Source: GCA-2728135 sp002728135
GTDB lineage: Bacteria > Pseudomonadota > Alphaproteobacteria > UBA828
Length of the DNA stretch: 64,000 nt
Direction of reading: 5' to 3'
Assembly (NCBI GenBank): GCA_963997635.1
Contig: CAXEND010000005.1
Span: 76,191 to 140,190 of the forward strand
Shown here: piece by piece, positions 17,582 to 27,121 of the stretch
Layout of the letters: each line of letters starts with the position of its first letter
How positions within the stretch are numbered: position 1 is the stretch's first letter
Translations under genes and position numbers: made by a program
Notes under the pieces: generated by a model
Told to the model about the DNA's origin: nothing
The model's database searches: none
Seen by the model: only the letters and a program-made list of their open reading frames with translations

Positions 17582-18591
17582 TTAGATTTTTGTTTTATTG
17601 CTCGGGAACATTCACCAATTAATTTAATAGTATTTATTACCTGATTATGCCTTAGCCCTGGCCATTGGACCCGACATATCAGATGGGTGATTCCAAAATT
17701 ATTTTTATAATTTAGCATTGTTTCTGTAATAGTTTCTGGGCTACCAATTAGAAACCTTTCACTACAGAAATCTCTAAAATTTTTCTCAATTGAGTTAATT
17801 GAGTCAGCACTTTCTTCCTGTCCCCATGAGGCATAGGTTTTATATTTCTTCATTAGGTGTGGTGAAACTTCATCATAGGCTGAAGTAACATTCTCTGAAA
17901 TATAGACCTCTCTCATTAAAGGTTGATCGACTGTGTCTTGAAGGCCTTCTTTCTTTCTTTGTTCTCTAAAGAAAGTGAGTTTTTGTGATAATTCCATATT
18001 ATTTGGTATTGGAAGTGGAATCCAAGCATCTCCAATTTTTGCGGCTCTTTTTATTGATGCCTCAACTTCCCCAGCAATCCAGACTTTTGGCCCACCTTGT
18101 TGATATGGAAGTAGGCTTGGTTGTACCTTGGACATAGAAAAGAAGTGACCATCAAAACTAACAACCTCCTCATTCCACCAAAGCCTTAAAAGCTCTATAG
18201 CTTCAGCAAATCGTTTTCCACGCATTGATTTTTTATGTCCTGTCGAGATAAATTCACTATCTCTATAGCCTATACCAGCACCAAAAATAACTTTTCCATG
18301 AGTCATCCAGTCAAGGGTGGCAATTTCTTCTGCTACACGTATTGGACTTTGCATACTAAGAAGAGATATTGCAGTTCCTATTTGCATTTCTCCTGATATA
18401 GAAGCAATTCTAGACAATATAGGAATCATCTGAAACATATCTACGGGGCCTGTAGCAAAATGCTGTCCAGCCCAAACAGAATCTAGGCCTACCGATTTTG
18501 CAACCTCTACCTGATCATAAATAAAATCAAGTGATTCAGAAAGGTTCTCTCCTTCTTCAAATTGTGTAGTCAAGAAGATACCAATTTTCAT
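17578..18591 (-). CDS. LLM-class flavin-dependent oxidoreductase
   Basis: The 337-residue protein starts MKIGIFLTTQFEEGE and has the LLM features DSVWAGQHFATG, MQIGTAISLLSMQSPI, the GAGIGYRDSEFISTG loop, and PKVWIAGEVEAS. Its stop codon overlaps that of the convergent ATPase gene (17578-17581). It lies downstream of the two OYE-FAD reductases and probably belongs to the same minus-strand unit. In this family the flavin (FMN) or F420 drives mono-oxygenation or hydride transfer on diverse substrates, so only the family can be named. Confidence 0.87.
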   Translation of the reverse strand: MKIGIFLTTQFEEGENLSESLDFIYDQVEVAKSVGLDSVWAGQHFATGPVDMFQMIPILSRIASISGEMQIGTAISLLSMQSPIRVAEEIATLDWMTHGKVIFGAGIGYRDSEFISTGHKKSMRGKRFAEAIELLRLWWNEEVVSFDGHFFSMSKVQPSLLPYQQGGPKVWIAGEVEASIKRAAKIGDAWIPLPIPNNMELSQKLTFFREQRKKEGLQDTVDQPLMREVYISENVTSAYDEVSPHLMKKYKTYASWGQEESADSINSIEKNFRDFCSERFLIGSPETITETMLNYKNNFGITHLICRVQWPGLRHNQVINTIKLIGECSRAIKQKSN

Positions 18592-18613
18592 AGTTTTATT
18601 CCTATTATTCGAT

Positions 18614-20659
18614 TTAAATTTTACGGCCTAATTGTTCAGCCTCGTATATAACTTGTGCGGGGCGTCTTGGTGCCATTGCATCTCCAATAAGTTTTCTTTC
18701 AAGACCAGATAGTTTTTTTGTATAAAAAAGGCTGTTAATGGATTCTCGAAAGGTAGAAAAAATTATAGAGTCAACGTTATCAATAATATGAGTTTTAGTG
18801 CCCCAAATAGATAACAGTTGTACTTCTTTTTTGTTTATCGATACAACATTAGTTTCTGAAAAAATGTTAATACCAAGTGCTTCCAACTCAGGCATTATTT
18901 GCATTAATTCAAGTGTTTTGTAGACTTCTGCTCCAACTCGTGGTTCGGGTGTTACCATATTAACTTGAGCTTTCGTATCGGATAGCAAAATTTTTGCCAC
19001 AGCTAGGGGAAGATATCCGCCACTTTCATCTATCATAATTATGTTCTTACCCAGAGCTTTATTGTCTTTTAATATCAATGACAAAGCTGTTTCAATATCA
19101 AAAACATTTTGTTGTTTATGACCTGGCACTCCCTCCGAACCAGGTTGGTAAGGGGTTCTTCCGTCCTTTCGCCATCTAGCCCCAGTTGCAACAACTAATG
19201 TATCAGGGTTTAAATTAAGTATTTTTTCTTCATTCATTTCAGCGTTACACTCAATTTTAACATTATTGCTTAAACAACGATGGCTTACATCCTCTATCAA
19301 GTCTAGCCATCTTTCTTTACCCTTGAGGTTTGCGTAGTTAAGTACATGGCCTCCAATCTTATCACTTTTCTCAAAAATACTAATCTCATGTCCGCGTTCT
19401 GATGCTATAGCAGAGAAATGTAGGCCACTAATTCCTCCACCAATGACAACTATTGATTTTCTCTTTAAATCCTGAACAGGAGATATTTTTGTATGAGACC
19501 ATTCACTTGATTTTTCTCTACCAGTAGAAGGGTTTACTAGGCATGCTGCGGGCCGTTGATCAAATATTCGTGAAATGCACTCATTGGCTCCAATACATCT
19601 ACGTATTTCCTTTTCACGACCCTCTTTAGTTTTTGTGACCAAATGAGGGTCTGCAAAATGTGCACGTGTAAGAGCTACCATGTCGGCGGCATTCTCCGTA
19701 AGTATCTCTTCTGCTTCGTATAAGTTTGTAACACGACCTGCCAAAAATATCTTCGCTTTATTACCGACCGCACGTTTTGCTATAATCCCAAGTGGGAGAT
19801 TTATCTTGCTGGGAGATCCCATTGGCGGTACTGCAGCAGCAAATGTGTGATAACCACCAGCTGAAATATTAATAAAGTCAAAAAGACCACTTCGTGCAAA
19901 TATTTCTACTTGTTCTTCACCCTGTTCGGAGGTAGTACCTGCAGAACCTAAATGTTCTTCGACAGATAACCTAACACCAAGTGTAAAATCTGGACCTACT
20001 GATTCTCTTACTTTTTCGGCAGTTTCTACTATGAATCGACATCTATTTTTATTGTTTCCACCGTACTCATCTGTCCTATTATTGTAGGTGGGGCTAAGAA
20101 ATTGACCAAGCATATAGCTATGTGCCGCATGTAACTCTACTCCATCTAGCCCAGCTATTTTTGCGTTATTTGCAGATTTAGCAAATCCCATTTGCAGATC
20201 ATTAATATCTTCTTTATCCACAACATGTGGAACTTCTTTATGAAAAATGGAAGGGATATCTGAAACACCCCATAGAGGATGCCATTCATCAAATATCATA
20301 TTTCCTTTATCATGGACACCTGCTGCAAATAATTGTGCAAAAATTTTACCCTCATATTCATGGACTGCATTTGCAAGTTTAGCGTATTGGGGAACTACTC
20401 TTTCTTCCCAAGCTGTACAACCATCATAGAATGACCCTTTGCTGAGTTTGTGTCCTGCTTGTTGTTCTGTGATGATCAGTCCAGCACCTCCCTTCGCACG
20501 CTCTTTATAATAAATAATGTGTCTATCGCTAAGGAGATTGTTTTCTCCGTAAAATACACCCATTGCTGTCATCATTATTCTATTTCTTACTTTGGTATTT
20601 CCTATTGTCAGTGGTTCCCATACTCGATCTAGATTGGTATTGTTAGCTTTTATTCCCAT
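18614..20659 (-). CDS. OYE/FAD two-domain reductase (2,4-dienoyl-CoA reductase / trimethylamine-dehydrogenase family), variant Fe-S site
   Basis: The 681-residue protein has an N-terminal FMN barrel (NRIMMTAMG, DGVELHAAHSYMLGQFLSP, FTLGVRLS) and a C-terminal FAD/NAD(P) part with VVIGGGISGL and VATGAR. Such enzymes reduce enoyl systems or oxidise amines, passing electrons through FMN, a 4Fe-4S cluster and FAD. The cluster motif reads RCIGANECISR...AACLVNP, where family members usually have C-x2-C-x2-C-x11-C: the second cysteine is Ala. Three ligands remain. The start is supported by GGGGGAG just upstream. It lies 18 bases after the related gene at 20678-22645. The substrate is unknown. Confidence 0.9.
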   Translation of the reverse strand: MGIKANNTNLDRVWEPLTIGNTKVRNRIMMTAMGVFYGENNLLSDRHIIYYKERAKGGAGLIITEQQAGHKLSKGSFYDGCTAWEERVVPQYAKLANAVHEYEGKIFAQLFAAGVHDKGNMIFDEWHPLWGVSDIPSIFHKEVPHVVDKEDINDLQMGFAKSANNAKIAGLDGVELHAAHSYMLGQFLSPTYNNRTDEYGGNNKNRCRFIVETAEKVRESVGPDFTLGVRLSVEEHLGSAGTTSEQGEEQVEIFARSGLFDFINISAGGYHTFAAAVPPMGSPSKINLPLGIIAKRAVGNKAKIFLAGRVTNLYEAEEILTENAADMVALTRAHFADPHLVTKTKEGREKEIRRCIGANECISRIFDQRPAACLVNPSTGREKSSEWSHTKISPVQDLKRKSIVVIGGGISGLHFSAIASERGHEISIFEKSDKIGGHVLNYANLKGKERWLDLIEDVSHRCLSNNVKIECNAEMNEEKILNLNPDTLVVATGARWRKDGRTPYQPGSEGVPGHKQQNVFDIETALSLILKDNKALGKNIIMIDESGGYLPLAVAKILLSDTKAQVNMVTPEPRVGAEVYKTLELMQIMPELEALGINIFSETNVVSINKKEVQLLSIWGTKTHIIDNVDSIIFSTFRESINSLFYTKKLSGLERKLIGDAMAPRRPAQVIYEAEQLGRKI

Positions 20660-20677
20660 TTTTACTCCCCCAAGTTT

Positions 20678-22645
20678 TTATTTAGTAAGCTTATTTAAAA
20701 TTTTTGATCCATCGCTTATTGCCCCTGCCAGACCACGAGGGGAGTCACAATCACCCGCTAATATACATTCTAGGCCAGAATTAGTAAGTGGCTGGAAAAG
20801 CTCATCGTTTGGACTTTTAGGTGTTGCAAATGTTAAAAATGTTACTTCATTAATTTGGTTTATCTCATTATTGATTGGGTTTTTTATAGTAAGTATATTT
20901 TTTTGGTATTTAGTAGGGATTGAAAAAGGTACGATTTCAATGCCCAATTTTAGAAGTCTCCTGAAAACTCCAATTAAGGATATATAATTGATTTTAGTTC
21001 CGATTGTTGGTTTAGGGGTTAAAAGAATAACCTTTTCAAACCTAGAGGCTAGAAGTTCAGCTGCTGCATAACAAGCAGACGTATGATCTTGGTCATATAT
21101 GACTGCAGTACCTTCCATTTTTTCTTCTGTTTGTGCCAAAAAATACGTTGATTCTATAATATCTGTTACATTTTTAATTTTCTTTAATGAACTAGGCCAA
21201 GAAAGGCTTGCTCCAGATGCAAGAACTACATGAGTTGGATCTAACTCTAAAATAGTATCTTGTGTAATATTTGTGTGGGTAATTTTTACTCCGAGCTCTT
21301 GTAGCCGATTTTTTTGAAAGTTGATTTCTTCATTAATAATTGATCTTCCAGGAAGCGAGGCTTCCCATTTTAATTTTCCTCCAAGAGATTCTGAATTTGT
21401 TAATAGACTGACATCAGAAAAATATTTTGAGGCTGTTGCAGCAGACTCCATACCTGCTATGCCACCACCAACAATCACAATCCTATTTTTTCTTTTAGAT
21501 ATATTTTTTGAATGTTTGGAGGGTTTTCTATCTAAATCACTATCACCGTGGATACATTTCATTCCACGTCCAGCATGTATTTCACCCCAGCAAAAATTAC
21601 AATATATACAAGGGCGGATTGATGATTCATTGTTATATTTGATCTTATTAACAAATTCGGGGTCACTAATTAAGGCTCTACTAAAGCCAATTAGATCGGC
21701 TTTGTTTTCTTTCAAAATATTTTCAGCTGCATTTGCAGATTCAATTTTCCCAACGGTGATTATAGGTAGTTTGCCGATTGAATCTTTAAGTTTGGCGTGA
21801 ATATCTTGGAACGGTCTATTAGGAAAGTGCATATCAGGTAGATGGTCTTCTAGACTCGGAGAAAAGTTTCCTTGGCTGAAACAAAGATAATCTATTGGCA
21901 TGGTATCAGAAACAATAAGTGCAATTTTTTTAGCTTCTGTAGGACCTATGCCACCATCAACACCTTCATCACATGGCATTTTCAGGCCAACAATAAATTT
22001 ATCTCCGCATAAATCTCTTATTTTATGTGATATTTCATATATTATACGCAGACGTTTTTCACGATTACCCCCATAGTTATCATTCCTTTTATTAGAAAAA
22101 GGGGACATAAACTGGGTTAAAAGATATCCATGTGCACCATGAAGTTCTACTCCTGAGAAACCCGCATTTTGTAAAAGCTTTGCAGATTGGCAAAAACCAT
22201 TAATAATATCTTCTATATTGGATAGATTCATTTTACGAGGTACGGTCCAACTTAAAGGGTCAGGTTCTGAGGATGCACTGAGGGGGGTGGATAGAGGATT
22301 CCAGAGTTGTTGTCGCCCTACATGACCAATCTGGCCAATCAGGTTGCTACCTTTATTAGATACAGCACTTGCCCATTGTGAAAATAACTTGTTATTTTTA
22401 GAATCATAGGCACTAACGAGGAATGGATTTGCAATTGACGTTTGATGAACTGGCATCAATTCAGTAACTATCATTCCAACCCCGTTTGAGGCCAGTGTCC
22501 TATGGTAGTTTATAAGTTTTGGTGTTGGTGATGTGTTAGCACCATAACCTGTTACGGTAGCCGTATGAACAAACCTATTTTGGATTGTTATCTGGCCTAT
22601 CTTTATTGGTGCAAATAGATTTGGATATTTATTATGTTTTTTCAT
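20678..22645 (-). CDS. OYE/FAD two-domain reductase (2,4-dienoyl-CoA reductase / trimethylamine-dehydrogenase family)
   Basis: The protein of about 655 residues has the same layout as its neighbour: an FMN barrel (NRFVHTATVTGYG, GVELHGAHGYLLTQFMSP, FIVGLKMP), a complete four-cysteine cluster motif C-x2-C-x2-C-x11-C (PCIYCNFC...GMKC), and an FAD-binding IVIVGGGIAGM. The start I prefer is the ATG at 22645; the open frame runs on to an ATG at 22687 through a run of nine G on the coding strand that also serves as an odd Shine-Dalgarno region. It is the first gene of the minus-strand unit, and the GMC oxidoreductase begins 70 bases away in the other direction. The substrate is unknown. Confidence 0.9.
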   Translation of the reverse strand: MKKHNKYPNLFAPIKIGQITIQNRFVHTATVTGYGANTSPTPKLINYHRTLASNGVGMIVTELMPVHQTSIANPFLVSAYDSKNNKLFSQWASAVSNKGSNLIGQIGHVGRQQLWNPLSTPLSASSEPDPLSWTVPRKMNLSNIEDIINGFCQSAKLLQNAGFSGVELHGAHGYLLTQFMSPFSNKRNDNYGGNREKRLRIIYEISHKIRDLCGDKFIVGLKMPCDEGVDGGIGPTEAKKIALIVSDTMPIDYLCFSQGNFSPSLEDHLPDMHFPNRPFQDIHAKLKDSIGKLPIITVGKIESANAAENILKENKADLIGFSRALISDPEFVNKIKYNNESSIRPCIYCNFCWGEIHAGRGMKCIHGDSDLDRKPSKHSKNISKRKNRIVIVGGGIAGMESAATASKYFSDVSLLTNSESLGGKLKWEASLPGRSIINEEINFQKNRLQELGVKITHTNITQDTILELDPTHVVLASGASLSWPSSLKKIKNVTDIIESTYFLAQTEEKMEGTAVIYDQDHTSACYAAAELLASRFEKVILLTPKPTIGTKINYISLIGVFRRLLKLGIEIVPFSIPTKYQKNILTIKNPINNEINQINEVTFLTFATPKSPNDELFQPLTNSGLECILAGDCDSPRGLAGAISDGSKILNKLTK

Positions 22646-22647
22646 TT

Positions 22648-22656
22648 CCCCCCCCC
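22648..22656. repeat. Nine-base C/G homopolymer at the translation start of the OYE gene
   Basis: Nine C on the plus strand read as nine G directly before GAAATG... on the coding strand of the 20678-22645 gene. The tract overlaps the position of the Shine-Dalgarno sequence. It is also inside the longer open frame that begins at 22687, where a change in tract length would shift the frame. Confidence 0.85.
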
Positions 22657-22715
22657 ACCGAGCATTTATAAGACTTCGGATATCCAATGTTAAGGTTAGC
22701 TGCTAGGAGGTGCAA

Positions 22716-24323
22716 GTGGAGACGTTTGATTTTATTATAATTGGAGCAGGGACGGCTGGCTGTGTTTTAGCAAATCGTTTGACTGAAGACCCTAATACTT
22801 CTGTTTTACTAATTGAGGCTGGAGGGGTTGACAATCATCCAATATTGAAACTACCCCTTTTCGCAGGCGTAGCTTATAATTATGCTCCTACCAATTGGGG
22901 CTATACAGCACAAGAGGGAGAAAATTTGTTTGGTAGGGAAATCCCATGGCCAAGAGGAAAGGTTCTAGGCGGAACCTCTAGTATAAACGGAATGATGCAT
23001 ATTAGGGGTAACCCTGATGACTTTGACCGATGGGCCAGATCAGGGGCGGCGGGCTGGTCTTATGATGAAGTGCTCCCTTATTTCCTCAAAGCAGAGGGAA
23101 ATCTTGATAGGGATGGAGAATATCATAATAAAAATGGACCCTTTAAAGTTACTTCTGCACATTCTCCACATACTTTATATAGAACTTTTATAAATGCCTG
23201 CGAGTCAGCCGGCTACAAATATAATTCGGATTTAAATGGGAAAAGTCAGGATGGTATTGGCAGACAAGATTTTAATATTCATAGGGGAAGAAGAGTTAGT
23301 GCATCAACGGCGTATTTAAATCCAATAAAGTCTAGAAAAAATATTAGAATTTTAACAAATAACCACGTTGCCAGAGTTCTTTTTAAGAATTCAAGAGCAA
23401 TTGGTGTAGAATGTATAGAAACTAGAAATAAAAAGAAGGTGAATTTCTCAGTAACTAAAGAGGTCATTGTTAGTGCTGGAACAGTTAATTCCCCACAAAT
23501 ACTTCAGTTATCTGGTATAGGTGATATTCATTTACTAAAAAAATTAGATATACCAGTTGTTAAAGAACTTCCATCTGTAGGTCAAAATCTCCAGGATCAT
23601 CTTGGAGCTTATGTACAAGTATCATGCAGAAAAAAAATCTCTCTTTATAATCTTTTTAGGAAAGATCGTTTAGCACTTGCTATTGCCCAAGCTATATTAT
23701 TTCGAACTGGGCCTGCTACTTCTATACCTTTAGAGGCAGGAGGTTTTGTTAGGGCTGATGAGGCTTCAAAGTTACCTGACTTTCAGATTACTTTCTGTCC
23801 AGGCCTTTCCTTAGAGACAACTAGGCAGGGGCAGGGTAGGCATGGATACTTGGTTCATTACTATTTAGCTAGACCTAAGAGTCGTGGAACTATTGAGATA
23901 GTATCCAAAGACCCATGTGCTTTTCCACTTATCAAACCAAACTCACTATCTGATCCTACTGACCTTAAGTTAATGATAGCTGGTCTGGAGATAGCAAGAA
24001 ATATTTTGGCACAAAATGCTTTTGATGAAGTGCGTGGCATGGAAATTTCTCCTGGAACCGATGTCTCGGGGGAGGATAGAGAGGCACATTGGATCAAGCA
24101 GAATGCTACAACAGTATGGCATCCAACAAGTACTTGTAAAATGGGTGAGGATAATTCATCTGTAGTTAATTCAGATCTTAAGGTATTTGGAATAAATAAT
24201 TTAAGAGTTGTAGATGCTTCAATTATGCCATCAATAACAACAGGAAATACAGCAACACCCACAATTATGATTGCTGAAAAGGCATCTGATCTTATCAAGA
24301 ATGACCATAGTTTATTACTGTAA
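22716..24323 (+). CDS. GMC-family FAD oxidoreductase (choline/alcohol dehydrogenase-like)
   Basis: The protein of about 535 residues has the GMC FAD-binding motif IIGAGTAGCVLANRL with LIEAGG, the second signature GRGKVLGGTSSINGM, and the active-site histidine segment WHPTSTCKMG. Such enzymes oxidise alcohols to aldehydes with a bound FAD and pass electrons to quinone or oxygen. The GTG at 22716 is preceded by AGGAGG at a spacing of five bases, which makes it better than the GTG at 22710. It shares a 70-base divergent intergenic region with the OYE reductase gene, so the two may be co-regulated. The alcohol substrate is unknown. Confidence 0.92.
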   Translation: METFDFIIIGAGTAGCVLANRLTEDPNTSVLLIEAGGVDNHPILKLPLFAGVAYNYAPTNWGYTAQEGENLFGREIPWPRGKVLGGTSSINGMMHIRGNPDDFDRWARSGAAGWSYDEVLPYFLKAEGNLDRDGEYHNKNGPFKVTSAHSPHTLYRTFINACESAGYKYNSDLNGKSQDGIGRQDFNIHRGRRVSASTAYLNPIKSRKNIRILTNNHVARVLFKNSRAIGVECIETRNKKKVNFSVTKEVIVSAGTVNSPQILQLSGIGDIHLLKKLDIPVVKELPSVGQNLQDHLGAYVQVSCRKKISLYNLFRKDRLALAIAQAILFRTGPATSIPLEAGGFVRADEASKLPDFQITFCPGLSLETTRQGQGRHGYLVHYYLARPKSRGTIEIVSKDPCAFPLIKPNSLSDPTDLKLMIAGLEIARNILAQNAFDEVRGMEISPGTDVSGEDREAHWIKQNATTVWHPTSTCKMGEDNSSVVNSDLKVFGINNLRVVDASIMPSITTGNTATPTIMIAEKASDLIKNDHSLLL

Positions 24324-24440
24324 TACATAGATCTCTGTTTTTTATCAAAACCTTTTAATGAAAGAGTATTTTAAAATACCTTGATGTCTTAAACTTATAA
24401 GGGCAATCTATTAGAATGTTTTTAAATAGTGGAGGAAGTA

Positions 24441-25190
24441 TTGGCCGACTCTGAAAAAAAACAAATAAAAACTATGATTCTAACAGGTGCAAGTCGAGGG
24501 ATTGGTCATGCTACTGTGAAGCGATTTAGTGCTGCTGGTTGGAGAGTGATAACCTGTTCACGCCAACCGTTCTCTGAGGCGTGTCCCTGGGAGGCAGGGG
24601 AGGAAGATCATATACAGGTAGACCTTAGAAACAGTGAAGATACCGAACGTGGCATTGCAGAAATGAGAAAACGTCTGAAGAGCGGAGTTCTACACGCCCT
24701 TGTGAACAACGCAGGTATTTCTCCAAAGGGTTTAGATGGAAATAGGCTTGATAGTATAGAAACTGATCTCGATATTTGGCATAAGGTATTTCAGGTTAAT
24801 TTTTATGGTCCTCTCATGCTTGCAAAAGGCTTAAGAGCTGAGCTTAAGTCAGCAAGGGGGGCTATTGTTAATGTAACTTCTATAGCGGGAAGTCGTGTTC
24901 ATCCTTTTGCAGGTAGTGCCTATGCAACATCTAAGGCAGCACTAGCTGCCTTAACAAGAGAAATGGCCGCAGATTTTGGTTCACATGGTGTGCGTGTTAA
25001 TGCTATTGCTCCGGGTGAAATATCAACTCCTATTTTGTCACCCAGAGCAGAAGGTATGTTAAATGAGATTCCTATGAATCGTTTGGGCCAACCAGCGGAA
25101 GTTGCCGCAGCTATTTATTTTTTATGTGCAGAAAATTCAAGTTATATTACAGGTGGGGAGTTACATATAAATGGCGGCCAACATGTTTAA
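24441..25190 (+). CDS. Short-chain dehydrogenase/reductase
   Basis: The protein of about 249 residues is a classical SDR: a Rossmann fold with TGASRGIGHA, NNAGISPKG, a catalytic Ser in VTSIAGS, and YATSK. It should interconvert a ketone and a secondary alcohol with NAD(P)H. The frame opens with a GTG at 24429, but GGAGG lies five bases before the TTG at 24441 (start LADSEKK), which I prefer with moderate certainty. It follows the GMC oxidoreductase by about 117 bases on the same strand. The substrate is unknown. Confidence 0.9.
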   Translation: MADSEKKQIKTMILTGASRGIGHATVKRFSAAGWRVITCSRQPFSEACPWEAGEEDHIQVDLRNSEDTERGIAEMRKRLKSGVLHALVNNAGISPKGLDGNRLDSIETDLDIWHKVFQVNFYGPLMLAKGLRAELKSARGAIVNVTSIAGSRVHPFAGSAYATSKAALAALTREMAADFGSHGVRVNAIAPGEISTPILSPRAEGMLNEIPMNRLGQPAEVAAAIYFLCAENSSYITGGELHINGGQHV

Positions 25191-25246
25191 AGTTATATCT
25201 CTTATTAATAAATTTGAATGAGTTCTCAGTTTCAAACAATTCAATA

Positions 25247-26029
25247 TTAGTCATTTAGAAATTGTTTAATCAAGATTGCAAGTTCATTCGGCTTTTCAAG
25301 ACAAGGTATATGTCCGGCACCATTTATAATGGCTAATCTCGCTCCAGGGATAATCTCTGAGGTTTCTCTAACAACATCTACTGGTGTAGATCCATCTTCA
25401 TCTCCCACAACGCAGAGAATAGGGATTTTTATTTTTTTTGCAGCTGTTGTAAAGTCTGCATCTCTTATTGCTGCACATGTCCCAAGATAGCCCTCTTGAG
25501 GGGTACATAAAAACATATTTCGTGCACCTTCCACTTCTGTGGGATTATCATACTTAAATTTTTTAGAAAACCATCTCTCCATGGTGGAATCAACTAATAT
25601 TTCAAGGCCACTCTCTTTAACAGCTGCAATTCTAGAGTTCCAAGTTTCTCGGTTAAGAATCTTATGTGCTGTATCACAGAGGACTGCTGATTGAACAATA
25701 TCAGGTCTAGTATTAATTAAACCCTGTGTAATTAATCCACCAACAGATAGGCCAACCATAGACAATTCTGATATTTCTAGGAAATCTATTAGCTCTGAAA
25801 GATCATTTATATGATCATCAATCTTATAAGGCGAAAGTGGACATGAGGATAATCCATGTCCGCGGTTATCATATCTTATAATTCTAAATTCAGATTTTAA
25901 TGCTTTTACTAAGTCATTCCAGATTCGAAAATCTGTTCCCAATGAATTTGAAAAAACTATTGTTTTAGCCTCACGTGGGCCTTCATCAAGATAATGTATC
26001 ACTATTCCATTTAATTTAACAAATGCCAT
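25247..26029 (-). CDS. pcaD: Alpha/beta hydrolase, 3-oxoadipate enol-lactonase-like
   Basis: The 260-residue protein resembles PcaD, which opens the enol-lactone of the beta-ketoadipate pathway. It has the early NSLGTD motif, YDNRGHG, the nucleophile elbow GLSVGG, the acid GDEDGSTPV, and the histidine AGHIPCLEKP, at the usual length. No other beta-ketoadipate genes are seen nearby apart from the AhpD/CMD-like protein 11 kb away, so a wider lactonase or esterase role remains possible. It is convergent with the SDR gene and is followed on the lower strand by no close partner. Confidence 0.78.
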   Translation of the reverse strand: MAFVKLNGIVIHYLDEGPREAKTIVFSNSLGTDFRIWNDLVKALKSEFRIIRYDNRGHGLSSCPLSPYKIDDHINDLSELIDFLEISELSMVGLSVGGLITQGLINTRPDIVQSAVLCDTAHKILNRETWNSRIAAVKESGLEILVDSTMERWFSKKFKYDNPTEVEGARNMFLCTPQEGYLGTCAAIRDADFTTAAKKIKIPILCVVGDEDGSTPVDVVRETSEIIPGARLAIINGAGHIPCLEKPNELAILIKQFLND

Positions 26030-26085
26030 TACTTAGACTCCATTACAAAAACAAAGTTATTCATTCTAAGTTTCAAAAAAACTAT

Positions 26086-26997
26086 TTATGTTCTTTTCTT
26101 CTTTGTAAGTATAAGAAAAAAAGAACCAAGCATTAACAGTGAAGCAAACCAAACCCAAGAACTTGGTGACTCAGAAAAAAACACCCAACCCCAGAAAAAT
26201 CCAAATATTACTGCAATTATATTCATCATAGACCATGTGAAGGCTCCAGTAATTTGAATTGTTCCGTAAAATAGTGGCCAAATGAGAGTGTTGATACAAA
26301 TTGCTGAAATAACGGACCAGCTGCCGTCTGAATTTGATGAAGCAAAGGGCACCCAAACTTGCCCAGTTATAATCATTACTGGCAGCAAAATTATGGAGGA
26401 CATGGTGCAAATACCTAAAGAAAGAGAAATTATCCCCAATTTGGGGGGGCTATACTTTTCAACAAAAACATTTAATGCCCCAAAACAAGCAGGGGATATA
26501 AGTGCAAGTAGTGCCCACCCGACCATATGACTCTCGGGTAATCCTCCACTGGGTATAACAACTAATAAAACACCTGAGATGCCTAATAACAATCCTACAA
26601 TACTTCGTAATTGAATTTTTTCTAATCGAAAGGCAAGAGACCAAATATATGTAAAAACCGGAGTAAGTATGACAAATAATATTGCAATTCCAGATGGTAA
26701 TTTTTCTGCAACAAAAGAAAAAACGGCAAAAGGGAATGCAAATCCAAGAAATGCACTTACAGCATGAGTTCTTATATGTACCCAGCTAGTAGGAAATTCC
26801 TCACGCTTTATAGTTGCAATTATTGCGAAGGTTACTGTAGCTCCAAGTGCATACCAAAATACATATGCAACAAATGGCACTTCAGCAGTCCCAGCCCATT
26901 TGTTTACAGAAAACAAAAGACTAAAATTGACACCTGCTATGACTATTAAGAAAAATTTTAAGATCACTAAAGATTGGTGAGAGATATTCAATTTCAT
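26086..26997 (-). CDS. DMT-superfamily (EamA-type) membrane transporter
   Basis: The protein of about 303 residues is almost entirely hydrophobic, with about ten predicted membrane helices in two EamA repeats (for example YVFWYALGATVTF and SIILLPVMIITG, each followed by further helices). Such proteins export or exchange metabolites such as amino acids or drugs. I prefer the ATG at 26997 (MKLNIS) over the TTG two codons earlier; the Shine-Dalgarno sequence is weak in both cases. It lies upstream of the PcaD-like gene with a 56-base gap and may be co-transcribed with it. The substrate is unknown. Confidence 0.88.
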   Translation of the reverse strand: MKLNISHQSLVILKFFLIVIAGVNFSLLFSVNKWAGTAEVPFVAYVFWYALGATVTFAIIATIKREEFPTSWVHIRTHAVSAFLGFAFPFAVFSFVAEKLPSGIAILFVILTPVFTYIWSLAFRLEKIQLRSIVGLLLGISGVLLVVIPSGGLPESHMVGWALLALISPACFGALNVFVEKYSPPKLGIISLSLGICTMSSIILLPVMIITGQVWVPFASSNSDGSWSVISAICINTLIWPLFYGTIQITGAFTWSMMNIIAVIFGFFWGWVFFSESPSSWVWFASLLMLGSFFLILTKKKRT

Positions 26998-27121
26998 AAG
27001 CAAAATTTTCGATTAAGTAAGTTTATAAAATAGGTTTATTTTACTTTAAATTCATTTTTAAAGTATATATTATTTAAAGTTGGCCTGATGAATAGGTTTA
27101 TATAATATTTTTGGAGATGTT

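Noticed and set aside
14406..26029. A complete beta-ketoadipate pathway from the CMD-like and PcaD-like proteins
   Set aside because: The CMD-like protein is nearer AhpD, and no PcaB, PcaG/H, CatA or PcaI/J genes are seen; two loosely related genes do not make the pathway.
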